DNA from: Thermoanaerobaculia bacterium
GTDB taxonomy: Bacteria > Acidobacteriota > Thermoanaerobaculia > Multivoradales > JAHEKO01
DNA length: 64,000 bases
Assembly: GCA_945787635.1 (NCBI GenBank)
Contig: CALZIK010000071.1
Location: 18,738 to 82,737 of the forward strand
Direction: 5' to 3'
Shown: one piece after another, positions 42,823-50,620 of the stretch
Layout of the letters: each line of letters begins with the position of its first letter
Position numbering within the stretch: the first letter of the stretch is position 1
Translations under genes and position numbers: made by a program
The notes under the pieces: model-generated
Databases searched by the model: none
Told to the model about the DNA's origin: nothing
What the model saw: the letters and a program-made list of their open reading frames with translations, nothing else

Positions 42823-43637
42823 TGGACACCCTCGATGTCGCTGCGCGTGGCGTGAACCAGAGGCAGCCGCCAGCGCAGTCTGTCGACTTCGCGGACATCG
42901 ATCTCGGCGATCAGCAGAGTCTCGTCGAGAAAGGGAGCGCGCTCGACGATCTCTCCGCCCGGCCTGACGACGTGGCTGCCGCCGGTGTAGAAGGAGCCTT
43001 CCTCCCAGCCGACGCGGTTGCAGTAGACCACCCAGCAGGTATTGACCAAGGCGGTCGAGCGAGTCAGGGCTTCCCAGGAATCCTGGCTCTCCGGAGTCTC
43101 TCCGGGACCGAGGTGCCCCGGGCTGGCGGATATGACCACCACGATCTTGGCGCCCGCGAGTGCCAGCCCTCGAGCGAGGTGCGGATGCCAGAGGTCCTCG
43201 CAGATCAAGATGCCCAGCCCATCGGCGGCCGGGGCCAGGTGATTCCCCGGTCCGAAGAACCGACCCTCCTGGAAGATTCCGTAGGTCGGCAGGTAGAGCT
43301 TGCGGTGGGTGTGAGCGATCTTTCCGGCGCGCAGCAGAAGGGCGGTGTTGTAGAGCACTCCTTTGCGGTCTTCCTCGACCAGGCCGACCACAACGCTCAT
43401 CTTGCCGGCGGCGGCCAGGAGCCGGCTGACGATCTCGGAATCATCGGGCCGCTCCGCCACCTTGCCGGTCAGATGCAGGAGCCGATAGCCGGTGAGTGAG
43501 AGCTCGGGGAAGACCAAGAGGTCCACGCCGCTCTCGCGAGCGCGCTCGATCCACCCCAGGTGTCGCTCGAGGTTCGCCGCGAGGTCACCCAGGCGGGCGT
43601 CGATCTGCGCGATCCCTAGGGTGATCTGGGTGGACAT
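42819..43637 (-). CDS. Nitrilase-superfamily carbon-nitrogen hydrolase, probable glutaminase partner of NadE
   Basis: A 272-residue nitrilase-fold amidase with the complete triad Glu45 (FPELSLTGY), Lys113 (HRKLYLPTYGIFQEGRFF) and Cys146 (ILICEDLWHP). The sequence LPTYGIFQEGRFF and the CEDLWHP context resemble the glutaminase domain fused to NadE in glutamine-dependent NAD synthetases. Here it is a separate gene translated just ahead of nadE. It probably supplies ammonia from glutamine. Stand-alone omega-amidase activity cannot be excluded. Confidence 0.88.
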   Translation of the reverse strand: MSTQITLGIAQIDARLGDLAANLERHLGWIERARESGVDLLVFPELSLTGYRLLHLTGKVAERPDDSEIVSRLLAAAGKMSVVVGLVEEDRKGVLYNTALLLRAGKIAHTHRKLYLPTYGIFQEGRFFGPGNHLAPAADGLGILICEDLWHPHLARGLALAGAKIVVVISASPGHLGPGETPESQDSWEALTRSTALVNTCWVVYCNRVGWEEGSFYTGGSHVVRPGGEIVERAPFLDETLLIAEIDVREVDRLRWRLPLVHATRSDIEGVQ

Positions 43638-43671
43638 AGCGGTGGAAAGCGGAGGTGTGCGCAGCGACCCT

Positions 43672-43681
43672 ATGCTAGCAT
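43672..43681. promoter_or_regulatory. Palindromic, probably bidirectional -10 element between nitrilase and SurA-N-like genes
   Basis: The decamer ATGCTAGCAT is its own reverse complement, so each strand reads TGCTAGCAT, an extended -10 (TG-N-TAGCAT). On the plus strand the expected start of transcription falls next to the GTG at 43689. On the minus strand it would give a leader of about 28 bases before the nitrilase ATG. Neither direction has an obvious -35. Its placement in the only gap between two divergent genes supports use in both directions. Confidence 0.45.
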
Positions 43682-44429
43682 GCCGAGCGTGAAAAAGCCT
43701 TATATCACAATGGTTTTTGCGGTTCTCGTGAGCGTTGCCACCGCTGCCCAGACAGGTGGAGAAACGCCCGCGGAGGGTCCTGCGCCGGCCGAGTTGGTGG
43801 ATCGGATCGTGGCCGTTGTGGACGAGGATCCCATTCTGGCGTCCGATCTCGATCGGGCGATTGGACTCGGTCTGGTGTCACCGGAAAGCGGCGAGAGCGA
43901 AATGGCGTTCCGAAGGCGAGCCCTGGATCTCCTGCTCGAAGAGCGGCTTCGAGCTCACGAAGTCGATCGGTTCGGTTTCACCGAGATCTCACTCACCGAG
44001 GTCGAGGAGGCCCTCGGCGCGCTGAAGTCGGCGTTTGCCAGCGAGCGAGCCTTTGAGGGCCGGCTTGCGGAGCTCGGTTTGAGCATCGACGACGTGCGAC
44101 AGATCGTCGCGCGACAGATCATGGTGTTGACCTATGTCGATGAACGGCTGGGGCCCAGGGTGTTCGTCAGCCTCGACGACATTCGCGGCTACTACGACTC
44201 GGTGCTGACGCCCGAGATGGAGCGCACCGGCGGTGTGCTGCCGCCCTTGGCCGAGGTGCGCGAGCAGATCCGGCGCGTGCTCCGCGAGGAGCGGCTCAAC
44301 AGTGAGATCGAGCGCTGGACGCGCGAGCTGCGCCTCGAAGCCGATATCGAAGACTACTTCGAGCCGATGGCGGAAGCGGCCGGCGACGTCTCGATCGGCG
44401 TGCGCGCCGAGCCGGAATCCGGCGAGTAG
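43680..44429 (+). CDS. SurA N-terminal-domain-like periplasmic chaperone without a PPIase domain
   Basis: A 249-residue exported protein whose hydrophobic signal (ITMVFAVLVSVATAAQ) is followed by LVDRIVAVVDEDPILASDLDRAI, the classical start of a SurA N-terminal domain. The helical chaperone part runs to about 225, and no parvulin motif is present. The ATG at 43680 has no ribosome site and sits inside a -10-like palindrome. An in-frame GTG at 43689 (VKKPYITMVF) gives a better signal-peptide n-region and would be the leaderless start. Its last 76 bases overlap the convergent lytic transglycosylase gene. A periplasmic folding role is inferred. Confidence 0.8.
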   Translation: MPSVKKPYITMVFAVLVSVATAAQTGGETPAEGPAPAELVDRIVAVVDEDPILASDLDRAIGLGLVSPESGESEMAFRRRALDLLLEERLRAHEVDRFGFTEISLTEVEEALGALKSAFASERAFEGRLAELGLSIDDVRQIVARQIMVLTYVDERLGPRVFVSLDDIRGYYDSVLTPEMERTGGVLPPLAEVREQIRRVLREERLNSEIERWTRELRLEADIEDYFEPMAEAAGDVSIGVRAEPESGE

Positions 44430-46636
44430 AGCCGCGCGTAGTGCTCGCGGCTCTCGAGGACCTTGCGGAGATACTCCCGGGTTTCGGGAAAGCCGACCTT
44501 GCTGAAGTACTCCTCGGGCTCCTGGCTGAAGCAGTATGACTGCCATAGAGTGGCCTGGTTCTCACCGGCGTTGTAAGCGGCGACCACGGCGTAGGGTTGA
44601 TCCACGTAGCGGTCTTCTAGCTCCGCTAGGTACGCGGCCCCCAGAGTCAGCGCGAGCTCGGGCCGGTGGAGATCTTCGGCGGTCACGGTCTCGAGGCCGA
44701 TCTTGACGCCGAGTCGTTCCGCGGTAGGCAGGACGAACTGGGCCAGGCCGCGAGCCGCCGCCGCCGAGATCGCTTCTGAGTCGAACCGGCTTTCCTCGCG
44801 AACGATGGCGGCCAGAAGAAACGGGTCGACTCCAGCCTGCCGACTGCGGTCGGTGATCAGCTCCCGGAAATGCAGGGGATAGGCCGATCGACGCAAGACG
44901 TTCGGAAGCAGGTCGATCGGCACTTCGCTCACCGCGCGTTGAAAAAGAATTTCGGCGATCCGTAGGGCGGGCCTCAGGCTTCCGGCGCGCTCGAGCAGGT
45001 CGACCGCGGTCAGGCCGAGGTCCGGCTCGGCGATCGAGAAGTGCTTGAGCATCGCCGGCTCGCCCTCGCCCCAGAGGCCGAGAGCTAGAAGCAGTTCCTC
45101 TGGACGCGCGAGACTTGCTTTCCACAGCGGCCAGTCCGCCGGGTCTGTCAAGGTGGCTTGCAGGAACGACCGAGCCGCGGGCTTCGAGGCCAGCCTGCTG
45201 ATGAGTCGCTCGCGCGCCGACCGGGCGTCGGCGTCGTCGGCGGGGAGAAGCAGAATCGCGCTGTAGAGGCCGGCGGTATTCGATCCTGACGCGATGCGGC
45301 GGGCCTGGGCCAGCGTCGTGGCTGCGAGCTCGGGCCCGACCAGACGTCGGTGGGCCGCGAGAGCGAGAGGGTGATACGGATTGTCGGTGAGGACCTCGAG
45401 ATAGAGCTCGAAGGCTTGCTCAGGCCTGCCTTGGAGCTCGGCCAGCCGCGCCGACCAGTAGGACGCATCGGTCGAGGGCTCTCGCCGAGCCCGGCGGGCT
45501 CGCTGCAGCCAGGCGCCGGCCCGATCGGAGCGTGACCGGACGATCTCAGAGCTCGCCAGGAACACACTCGCTTTCTCGAAGAGAGTGGACCAGGATCGCT
45601 GCGACGCCAAGACCTCGTACAGCTTGAGTGCAGTGTCTTCGGACCCGGTTCGCCATTCGATCCGCAGGGCCGAGAGCAGGGCGGCGTCGGCCCACCGGCC
45701 GTCGGTCTCGGCGAGGTAGGCGAGCCGGTAGCTGGAGGTGGCGGCGTCCCAGCTCCCATTCAACTCGAAGCTGCGGGCCTGCTGATACAGGGCGCGTGCC
45801 TTGGTCTCCGACCCGTCCGTTGCGGCCGCTACCTTGCCGAACTCGGTGGCCGCCAGAAGGTACTGCTCGCGCCAGAAATAGCCTCGCGCCTGTGCATAGC
45901 GAGCCTCGAGGTCCTCGCGCCCCAGACGAACGAGGCCCCGTTTCAGGTACAGCGTCGAAAGGTCGAACCTGCGATTGGCATGAAAGGCGCGTCCCAGGAG
46001 GATCGAAGACTCGGCTGAGAGGTTCTCGCCCAGCGCTTCACTCAAGCGCTCCGCCGCCAGCCGTGCGGCCTCGTCGTCGATGCCGCCCTCGAGTAGGCTC
46101 AAGAGCCGGTTGGACGCTTCGCCCGAGCGGTTCTCGGCTTCCTCGCAACTCGCCTTGGCGAGCTCGATGCGCCGTCTCGGTGGCTGCTCGAGCCGCCAGC
46201 GCGCCGAGTTCGAAAGCAGGCGGCAGTCGGCGCCGGCTTCGACCGCTTGCGCGAGCATTGCGACGGCCGGTTTGATCAGGCGCTTGGGCGGGCTGTCGGC
46301 GAGCAGGGTCGCGAGCAGGCCGGCCGACACCTCCGGGTGTCCGCGGCGTTCCTGATTGAGCGCGATGCGAAAGCGGCCGTAGGGTGCGAGCGGCGTAGCA
46401 GTGGTCAGTGACAGAGCGAAGGCCTCGTAGGCCGCGCGATCCCGGCCGAGCTGTTCGAGCAGATGGCCGCGCAAGTAGTCGAGTCCGGGCGGCAGCGCCT
46501 CGTTTCCATGCTCCTCGATCGTCTCCTCGACCACCGTCAGAGCTTCGGTCAACCGGCCCTCGAGTTGATACTGGGTCAGCAGCAGCCGGGGGTCGGCGGG
46601 AGCTGCGAGCAGGAGAACAGTGGCTGCCCAGATCAT
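44354..46636 (-). CDS. Soluble lytic murein transglycosylase (Slt70-like)
   Basis: A 760-residue periplasmic enzyme. A short hydrophobic N-terminus (MIWAATVLLLAAPA) serves as signal. A long alpha-helical, TPR-like superhelix (about 20-570) precedes the goose-lysozyme-like catalytic domain. Glu615 in REESRFDSEAIS is the probable acid catalyst, then AAARGLAQFVLPTA, AYNAGENQ and ETREYLRKV. It cleaves peptidoglycan to 1,6-anhydro-muropeptides. Position as last gene of a prmC-murA-HIT-slt operon links wall synthesis and turnover. Its 3' end overlaps the convergent SurA-N-like gene by 76 bases. Confidence 0.92.
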   Translation of the reverse strand: MIWAATVLLLAAPADPRLLLTQYQLEGRLTEALTVVEETIEEHGNEALPPGLDYLRGHLLEQLGRDRAAYEAFALSLTTATPLAPYGRFRIALNQERRGHPEVSAGLLATLLADSPPKRLIKPAVAMLAQAVEAGADCRLLSNSARWRLEQPPRRRIELAKASCEEAENRSGEASNRLLSLLEGGIDDEAARLAAERLSEALGENLSAESSILLGRAFHANRRFDLSTLYLKRGLVRLGREDLEARYAQARGYFWREQYLLAATEFGKVAAATDGSETKARALYQQARSFELNGSWDAATSSYRLAYLAETDGRWADAALLSALRIEWRTGSEDTALKLYEVLASQRSWSTLFEKASVFLASSEIVRSRSDRAGAWLQRARRARREPSTDASYWSARLAELQGRPEQAFELYLEVLTDNPYHPLALAAHRRLVGPELAATTLAQARRIASGSNTAGLYSAILLLPADDADARSARERLISRLASKPAARSFLQATLTDPADWPLWKASLARPEELLLALGLWGEGEPAMLKHFSIAEPDLGLTAVDLLERAGSLRPALRIAEILFQRAVSEVPIDLLPNVLRRSAYPLHFRELITDRSRQAGVDPFLLAAIVREESRFDSEAISAAAARGLAQFVLPTAERLGVKIGLETVTAEDLHRPELALTLGAAYLAELEDRYVDQPYAVVAAYNAGENQATLWQSYCFSQEPEEYFSKVGFPETREYLRKVLESREHYARLYSPDSGSARTPIETSPAASAIGSK

Positions 46637-46648
46637 TGCGATCGCGCC

Positions 46649-46996
46649 TCAGCCCGGGGGCCAGGAGAACTTGCGGCCACCGAGCAAGTGCAAATGAATG
46701 TGAAAGACCGATTGGCCGGCATCTTCGAGACAGTTGGTCACGAGCCGAAAGCCGGTCTTGTCGAGGCCGAGCGCGCGCGCGATCTCGACCGCTCGGTGTT
46801 GAAGCTCACCCAGGAGACTCGCATCGTCGTCGGTCGTTTCGAGCAACGTCGAGATGTGAGCTCTGGGAATCAGCAATACGTGGACCGGCGCTTGTGGCGA
46901 AACATCGTGAAAGGCGATCAACCGATCGTCTTCGTAAACCGTTTTCGCTGGAATCTGGCCCGAGACGATCCGGCAGAAGATACAGTCCTGATTCAC
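46649..46996 (-). CDS. HIT-family nucleotide hydrolase/transferase (HINT type)
   Basis: A 115-residue histidine-triad protein. Cys5 and Cys8 near the N-terminus (CIFCRI) resemble the zinc-binding variant. The catalytic triad is HIHLH at 99-103 followed by LLGGR. HINT proteins hydrolyse adenosine 5'-phosphoramidates and similar compounds; the physiological substrate is often unknown. It overlaps the murA stop by four bases and ends 12 bases before slt. Confidence 0.93.
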   Translation of the reverse strand: MNQDCIFCRIVSGQIPAKTVYEDDRLIAFHDVSPQAPVHVLLIPRAHISTLLETTDDDASLLGELQHRAVEIARALGLDKTGFRLVTNCLEDAGQSVFHIHLHLLGGRKFSWPPG

Positions 46997-48300
46997 TGTT
47001 TGGGCCTCTCGTCCTGGAACGACTCAATCCGCTCGACACAACTCGCCGCTCCCAGTTGCTGCAATTTCAGTTCCATCGATTCGTAGCCCCTGTCGAGGTG
47101 ATAGATCCGGTCGATGATGGATTCTCCGTGCGCGGCCAGAGCCGCCAAGACGAGGCAAGCGGACGCGCGAAGGTCGGTGGCCATGACCCGGGCTCCGGTC
47201 AGTTGGGTGGGGCCCGTGACCCGGGCCAGGTTGCCGGCGACTTCGATCTCGGCGCCCATGCGCCGAAGCTCGGGCACGTGCTGGAAGCGGTTCTCGAAAA
47301 CGGTTTCGCAAACCGCGGAGGTGCCCGCGGCCTGGGTCATGAGCGCCAAGTACTGAGCCTGGAGGTCGGTCGGAAACCCCGGGTGGGGCGCGGTGACGAT
47401 GTTTCGCGGCTGGAGGCCGCCTGACCGCTCCACCGTGATGGTCGACGCGGAACAGTCGACCGCGCAGCCGCATTCGGCCAGCTGCTCCAGGAGGGGCGCC
47501 AGATCGGCAGCTACAGTATCGGTGGCCGTGACTCGGCCGGCGGTCATGGCGGCGCCGATCAGATAGGTGCCGGCCTCGATGCGGTCCGGCAAGATGGAGT
47601 GCTCGGCGCCGGAAAGTGAATCGACCCCTTCGATCTCGATCGTCGCCGTGCCTGCGCCGGAAATCCTGGCACCCATCTTGGTCAGGAGCAGGCCGAGATC
47701 TCGGATTTCGGGCTCACAGGCGCAATTCTCGAGCACGGTGGTGCCCCTCGCCAGGGTCGCGGCCATGAGCACGTTCTCCGTCCCGCCCACCGTGGGAAAG
47801 GAGAATCGGAAACGCGCTCCGCGAAGACGGCCGGCTCCGGAGGCCGAGGGCGGCGTTCGCGCGGTGACGTAGCCGTGCTCGAGGGTAACGTCGGCGCCCA
47901 GCGCTTCGAGGCCGGCCAGGTGCTGATCGATCGGCCGGACTCCGATCGCGCACCCACCCGGCAGAGAGACCCGGGCGTGGCCGAGGCGCGCGACCAGAGG
48001 TCCCAGGACCAGGACGCTCGCCCGCATTGTCTTGACCAGATCGTAGGGAGCGTCGTCGATCTCCGAAGGGGTGATGTGACGCAGCTCGAGCGCGCCGCTC
48101 GACGACGAGCAGTTGACCCCGAGATGCTCCAAGAGCTTGCGCATGGTCCACAGGTCGCGGACCGCGGGTACCCGGGTGAGGGTGACCGTTGCTTCGGTCA
48201 GGAGACAGGCGGCCAGGGCCGGCAGGGCCGCGTTCTTGGCGCCCGCGACGACGGTCGTGCCCTCGAGCCGGCAGGGTCCCTGAATGCGCAGCTTGTCCAT
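46993..48300 (-). CDS. murA: UDP-N-acetylglucosamine 1-carboxyvinyltransferase MurA
   Basis: First committed step of peptidoglycan precursor synthesis, transferring enolpyruvate from PEP to UDP-GlcNAc. It has 435 residues. The N-terminal substrate residues lie in [15 protein letters not shown], and the catalytic loop carries Cys117 in [11 protein letters not shown]. This is the Cys form that fosfomycin alkylates, so the enzyme is predicted to be sensitive. [17 protein letters not shown] and [16 protein letters not shown] follow. It lies 15 bases after prmC on the same strand. Confidence 0.96.
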   Translation of the reverse strand: MDKLRIQGPCRLEGTTVVAGAKNAALPALAACLLTEATVTLTRVPAVRDLWTMRKLLEHLGVNCSSSSGALELRHITPSEIDDAPYDLVKTMRASVLVLGPLVARLGHARVSLPGGCAIGVRPIDQHLAGLEALGADVTLEHGYVTARTPPSASGAGRLRGARFRFSFPTVGGTENVLMAATLARGTTVLENCACEPEIRDLGLLLTKMGARISGAGTATIEIEGVDSLSGAEHSILPDRIEAGTYLIGAAMTAGRVTATDTVAADLAPLLEQLAECGCAVDCSASTITVERSGGLQPRNIVTAPHPGFPTDLQAQYLALMTQAAGTSAVCETVFENRFQHVPELRRMGAEIEVAGNLARVTGPTQLTGARVMATDLRASACLVLAALAAHGESIIDRIYHLDRGYESMELKLQQLGAASCVERIESFQDERPKQ

Positions 48301-48315
48301 CGTGAGCCGGAATCG

Positions 48316-49161
48316 CTACCTGCGCCGGGCGGTTGCGACCCGCGGAATGCCCTGGTAGTCCTCGGTCATGGAGGTCAGCTCGAAGCCCGAACGCGCCAGA
48401 GAGTCGGTCACGCGCCGTGACTGGCGATGGCCGATTTCGACGACCAGATGACTGCCCGAGGTCAGTCCTTCCAGTTCAGCCAGGAGGCGTCTGATGATCG
48501 CGTCATCTCCGTCGGGAGAAAATAGCGCTGCCCGAGGCTCGAACTCGCGGATCTCGGGTGAGAGAAACGCCTCTTCGTCCAGGCCGATGTAGGGAGGGTT
48601 CGAGACCACCAGATCAAAGCCCTCGAGCGACAGCGATCCTGCCAGGTCTCCGGCGACGAACTGAATCCGATCGAACGCCCGGTCACCGATCAGGTCGAAG
48701 GCGTTGGCGCGCGCGACCGAGAGAGCCGCGGGCGAGATGTCGACGGCCACGACCGAAGCTCGGTCGATCTCCAGGGCGAGAGTGACGGCGAGACAGCCGG
48801 AGCCCGTGCCCAGGTCGAGGACCCTCGGCTGAGGCGGCAGCGGCAGTGACAGCGCCGCCTCGACAACGTGCTCGGTTTCCGGTCGCGGAATCAGGACGCT
48901 GGAATCGACCCGGAAGGACCGGCCGTAGAACTCGCGCCGGCCGAGGATGTAGGCGACCGGCTCGCCTCTGAGACGGCGTTCGAGCATGTGCCGAAACCGC
49001 TGCTCGGGCTCTTCTGGAATCTGCTGGTCCCAGCGAGCGAGAACCTGCGCTTCGGTGAGCCCGAGGACGTGACCGAGAAGCAGATAGGCCTCTCGCTGCG
49101 CGGGTCCGAAGTCGGCCCGGGCGAGGCTCGAGCGGGCCAGTTCGACGAGTTCACCCAACAT
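48316..49161 (-). CDS. prmC: Peptide chain release factor N5-glutamine methyltransferase PrmC
   Basis: Methylates the glutamine of the GGQ motif of release factors. The first possible codon is GTG (49164), directly followed by ATG 49161, which I use; the product is 281 residues. A helical N-terminal domain precedes the Rossmann methyltransferase: VLDLGTGSGCLAVTLAL, VAVDISPAALSVARAN and the active-site NPPY at 188-191. Its substrate PrfA is encoded at 50621-51703. The start lies ten bases after a -10-like TAGACT. Confidence 0.94.
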   Translation of the reverse strand: MLGELVELARSSLARADFGPAQREAYLLLGHVLGLTEAQVLARWDQQIPEEPEQRFRHMLERRLRGEPVAYILGRREFYGRSFRVDSSVLIPRPETEHVVEAALSLPLPPQPRVLDLGTGSGCLAVTLALEIDRASVVAVDISPAALSVARANAFDLIGDRAFDRIQFVAGDLAGSLSLEGFDLVVSNPPYIGLDEEAFLSPEIREFEPRAALFSPDGDDAIIRRLLAELEGLTSGSHLVVEIGHRQSRRVTDSLARSGFELTSMTEDYQGIPRVATARRR

Positions 49162-49171
49162 CACGGGCGGG

Positions 49172-49177
49172 AGTCTA
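49172..49177 (-). promoter_or_regulatory. Possible -10 element of a near-leaderless prmC-murA-HIT-slt transcript
   Basis: Minus-strand TAGACT is followed by CCCGCCC, then GTG and ATG as adjacent start codons. The expected start of transcription is on or beside the GTG. No Shine-Dalgarno sequence is seen and no -35 match is evident. Confidence 0.35.
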
Positions 49178-49218
49178 CCGTGATGGGAAGCTCACCCGGA
49201 GTCGTCGTGCCCGCCGGT

Positions 49219-49707
49219 CTACTCCTCCTCGTCGCTCTTGACCGGAACTGTTTTCTGGATCGTCTCGAGGTAGAGCATGAGCTCGCGCCCCTTGCGCGCG
49301 GCTCTGGCCTCGCCGTCCTCGTCCGGCGCTGCCGGGTTGGCGACCAGCGAGGTCTGGAAGACTTCGCCCCACACGGGCATGTCGCGCCTGCCGTGCGCCG
49401 CGACTTCTTCGCGGCCGTCGATGAACGCGGAGACGCGATCGGTGGGATACTCGCCGTCGTTCTTCTGGGTCAGAACGCGCAGGTCGGTGGGCTGGACCTT
49501 GAGCATCCTGGCCACCGGGCCCGTGCCGTCGGCCTTTTCGCCGTGACAGCTGGCACAGTATCGCCGGAAGGTAACGCGGCCCTTGGCCGCCATGAAGCCC
49601 CGGTTCTCGCCCGGGTCCGGATCGGTGGCCGGCTCCTGCGCCGGAAGGAAGGTTGCCGCGGCGATCAACGCCACCGCTCCGAATCCGAAGATATTGGTTC
49701 TTTTCAC
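49219..49707 (-). CDS. Class I c-type cytochrome
   Basis: A 162-residue exported monohaem cytochrome c. The signal peptide (about 1-23, FGAVALIAAATFLPAQ) is followed by the haem-binding CASCH at 51-55. The probable axial Met is at 110 (RRDMPVWGEVF). The acidic C-terminus is probably disordered. The GTG start is supported by GGAGGA four bases upstream. It would carry electrons in the periplasm; the partner is not identifiable here. It sits between prmC and prfA on the same strand but has its own upstream region with an inverted repeat. Confidence 0.9.
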   Translation of the reverse strand: MKRTNIFGFGAVALIAAATFLPAQEPATDPDPGENRGFMAAKGRVTFRRYCASCHGEKADGTGPVARMLKVQPTDLRVLTQKNDGEYPTDRVSAFIDGREEVAAHGRRDMPVWGEVFQTSLVANPAAPDEDGEARAARKGRELMLYLETIQKTVPVKSDEEE

Positions 49708-49734
49708 GACGTCCTCCGTTTCTGGGGCCTAGCT

Positions 49735-49760
49735 GGTAGTCGCTATTCTAGCCGACTACC
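49735..49760. repeat. Inverted repeat flanking a -10-like element upstream of the cytochrome gene
   Basis: Perfect 8-bp arms GGTAGTCG (49735-49742) and CGACTACC (49753-49760) enclose ten bases that contain the minus-strand hexamer TAGAAT (49745-49750). The cytochrome start codon lies 28 bases downstream. An inverted repeat around a promoter core is a common arrangement of repressor operators. No -35 match and no obvious regulator nearby. Confidence 0.45.
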
Positions 49761-49863
49761 CCGTAACCCATAGTGTGGACCGGCGGAGGACCCTGCAACC
49801 TCCGCCCAGGCGGGATAGGATCCCACCCGATCGTGGGGGAGTTTGAGCGTAGACTGGAGCCAC

Positions 49864-50604
49864 GTGCGTCGAATCTCGACATCGGGCCGCGCCTGGGCGA
49901 TCGCAGTGGCCGCGCTGGCGATCGTCGCCATTCTCGCTGGGGTCTACGCGGTTCGCTGGGTGCTCGGGGTGCCGGGCCGTACCGTGGAGGCGGGCCGGGA
50001 GATCGTCGGCGATCTCAAGGGATTGGCCGCCGCTTTCCGGCAGGGAACGATCGAGACCACCTTTATCAGCCACGCGACCCGACTCGCCGGAGGCAACAAG
50101 CTGATCGTCGCGGAGCTCGACCAGACCGAGATCTACGCGCGCAGAGAGTCGAATAGCGTTCTTTGGGGGACCCTGAAGCTACCGGAGGTCGTGGTCGAGG
50201 CGCGTGTTCCGGTCGAGTATGTCTATTTTCTGGATCTCGCCGACGCCTGGGAGTTCGAGCTGAGGGATCGCGACCTGCGGGTCCGAGCGCCCCGGCTTCG
50301 CTTCAGCTCGCCGGCGCTGGATGTGTCGCGCCTCGACTACGAGATTCGCGCGTCGAGCGTTTTTCGCGACGAGGACGCGGCCATCGCGGCACTCCAGGCC
50401 GGCCTGACCGAGCTCTCGCGCCAGCGCGCTCGAGAGCACATTCCGATCGTCAGGGAAACCGCCCGGCGCCACACCGAAGTCTTCGTGCGCAACTGGCTGA
50501 GCGGCGCGTTCGAGAATGCCGAGGTCCGACGGATCGACGTCGTCTTCGCCGACGAGCCCCTTCCAGGCGAAGACGCGGCACTGGGCGATCGCCGGAAAGA
50601 CTAG
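49864..50604 (+). CDS. Single-pass membrane-anchored protein of unknown function (DUF4230-like)
   Basis: A protein of about 246 residues on the opposite strand from its neighbours. I choose GTG 49864, which has GGAG four bases upstream; a TTG at 49843 would add seven residues. One transmembrane helix near the N-terminus (about 8-30) is followed by a helical stretch, then a beta-rich part with LIVAELDQTEIYAR and VVVEARVPVEYVYFLDLADAWEFEL. A long C-terminal helix comes last. The order of elements resembles DUF4230 proteins, but this is not certain. It converges with prfA (16-base gap). Confidence 0.65.
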   Translation: MRRISTSGRAWAIAVAALAIVAILAGVYAVRWVLGVPGRTVEAGREIVGDLKGLAAAFRQGTIETTFISHATRLAGGNKLIVAELDQTEIYARRESNSVLWGTLKLPEVVVEARVPVEYVYFLDLADAWEFELRDRDLRVRAPRLRFSSPALDVSRLDYEIRASSVFRDEDAAIAALQAGLTELSRQRAREHIPIVRETARRHTEVFVRNWLSGAFENAEVRRIDVVFADEPLPGEDAALGDRRKD

Positions 50605-50620
50605 TGGTCGGAGCGCGAGG

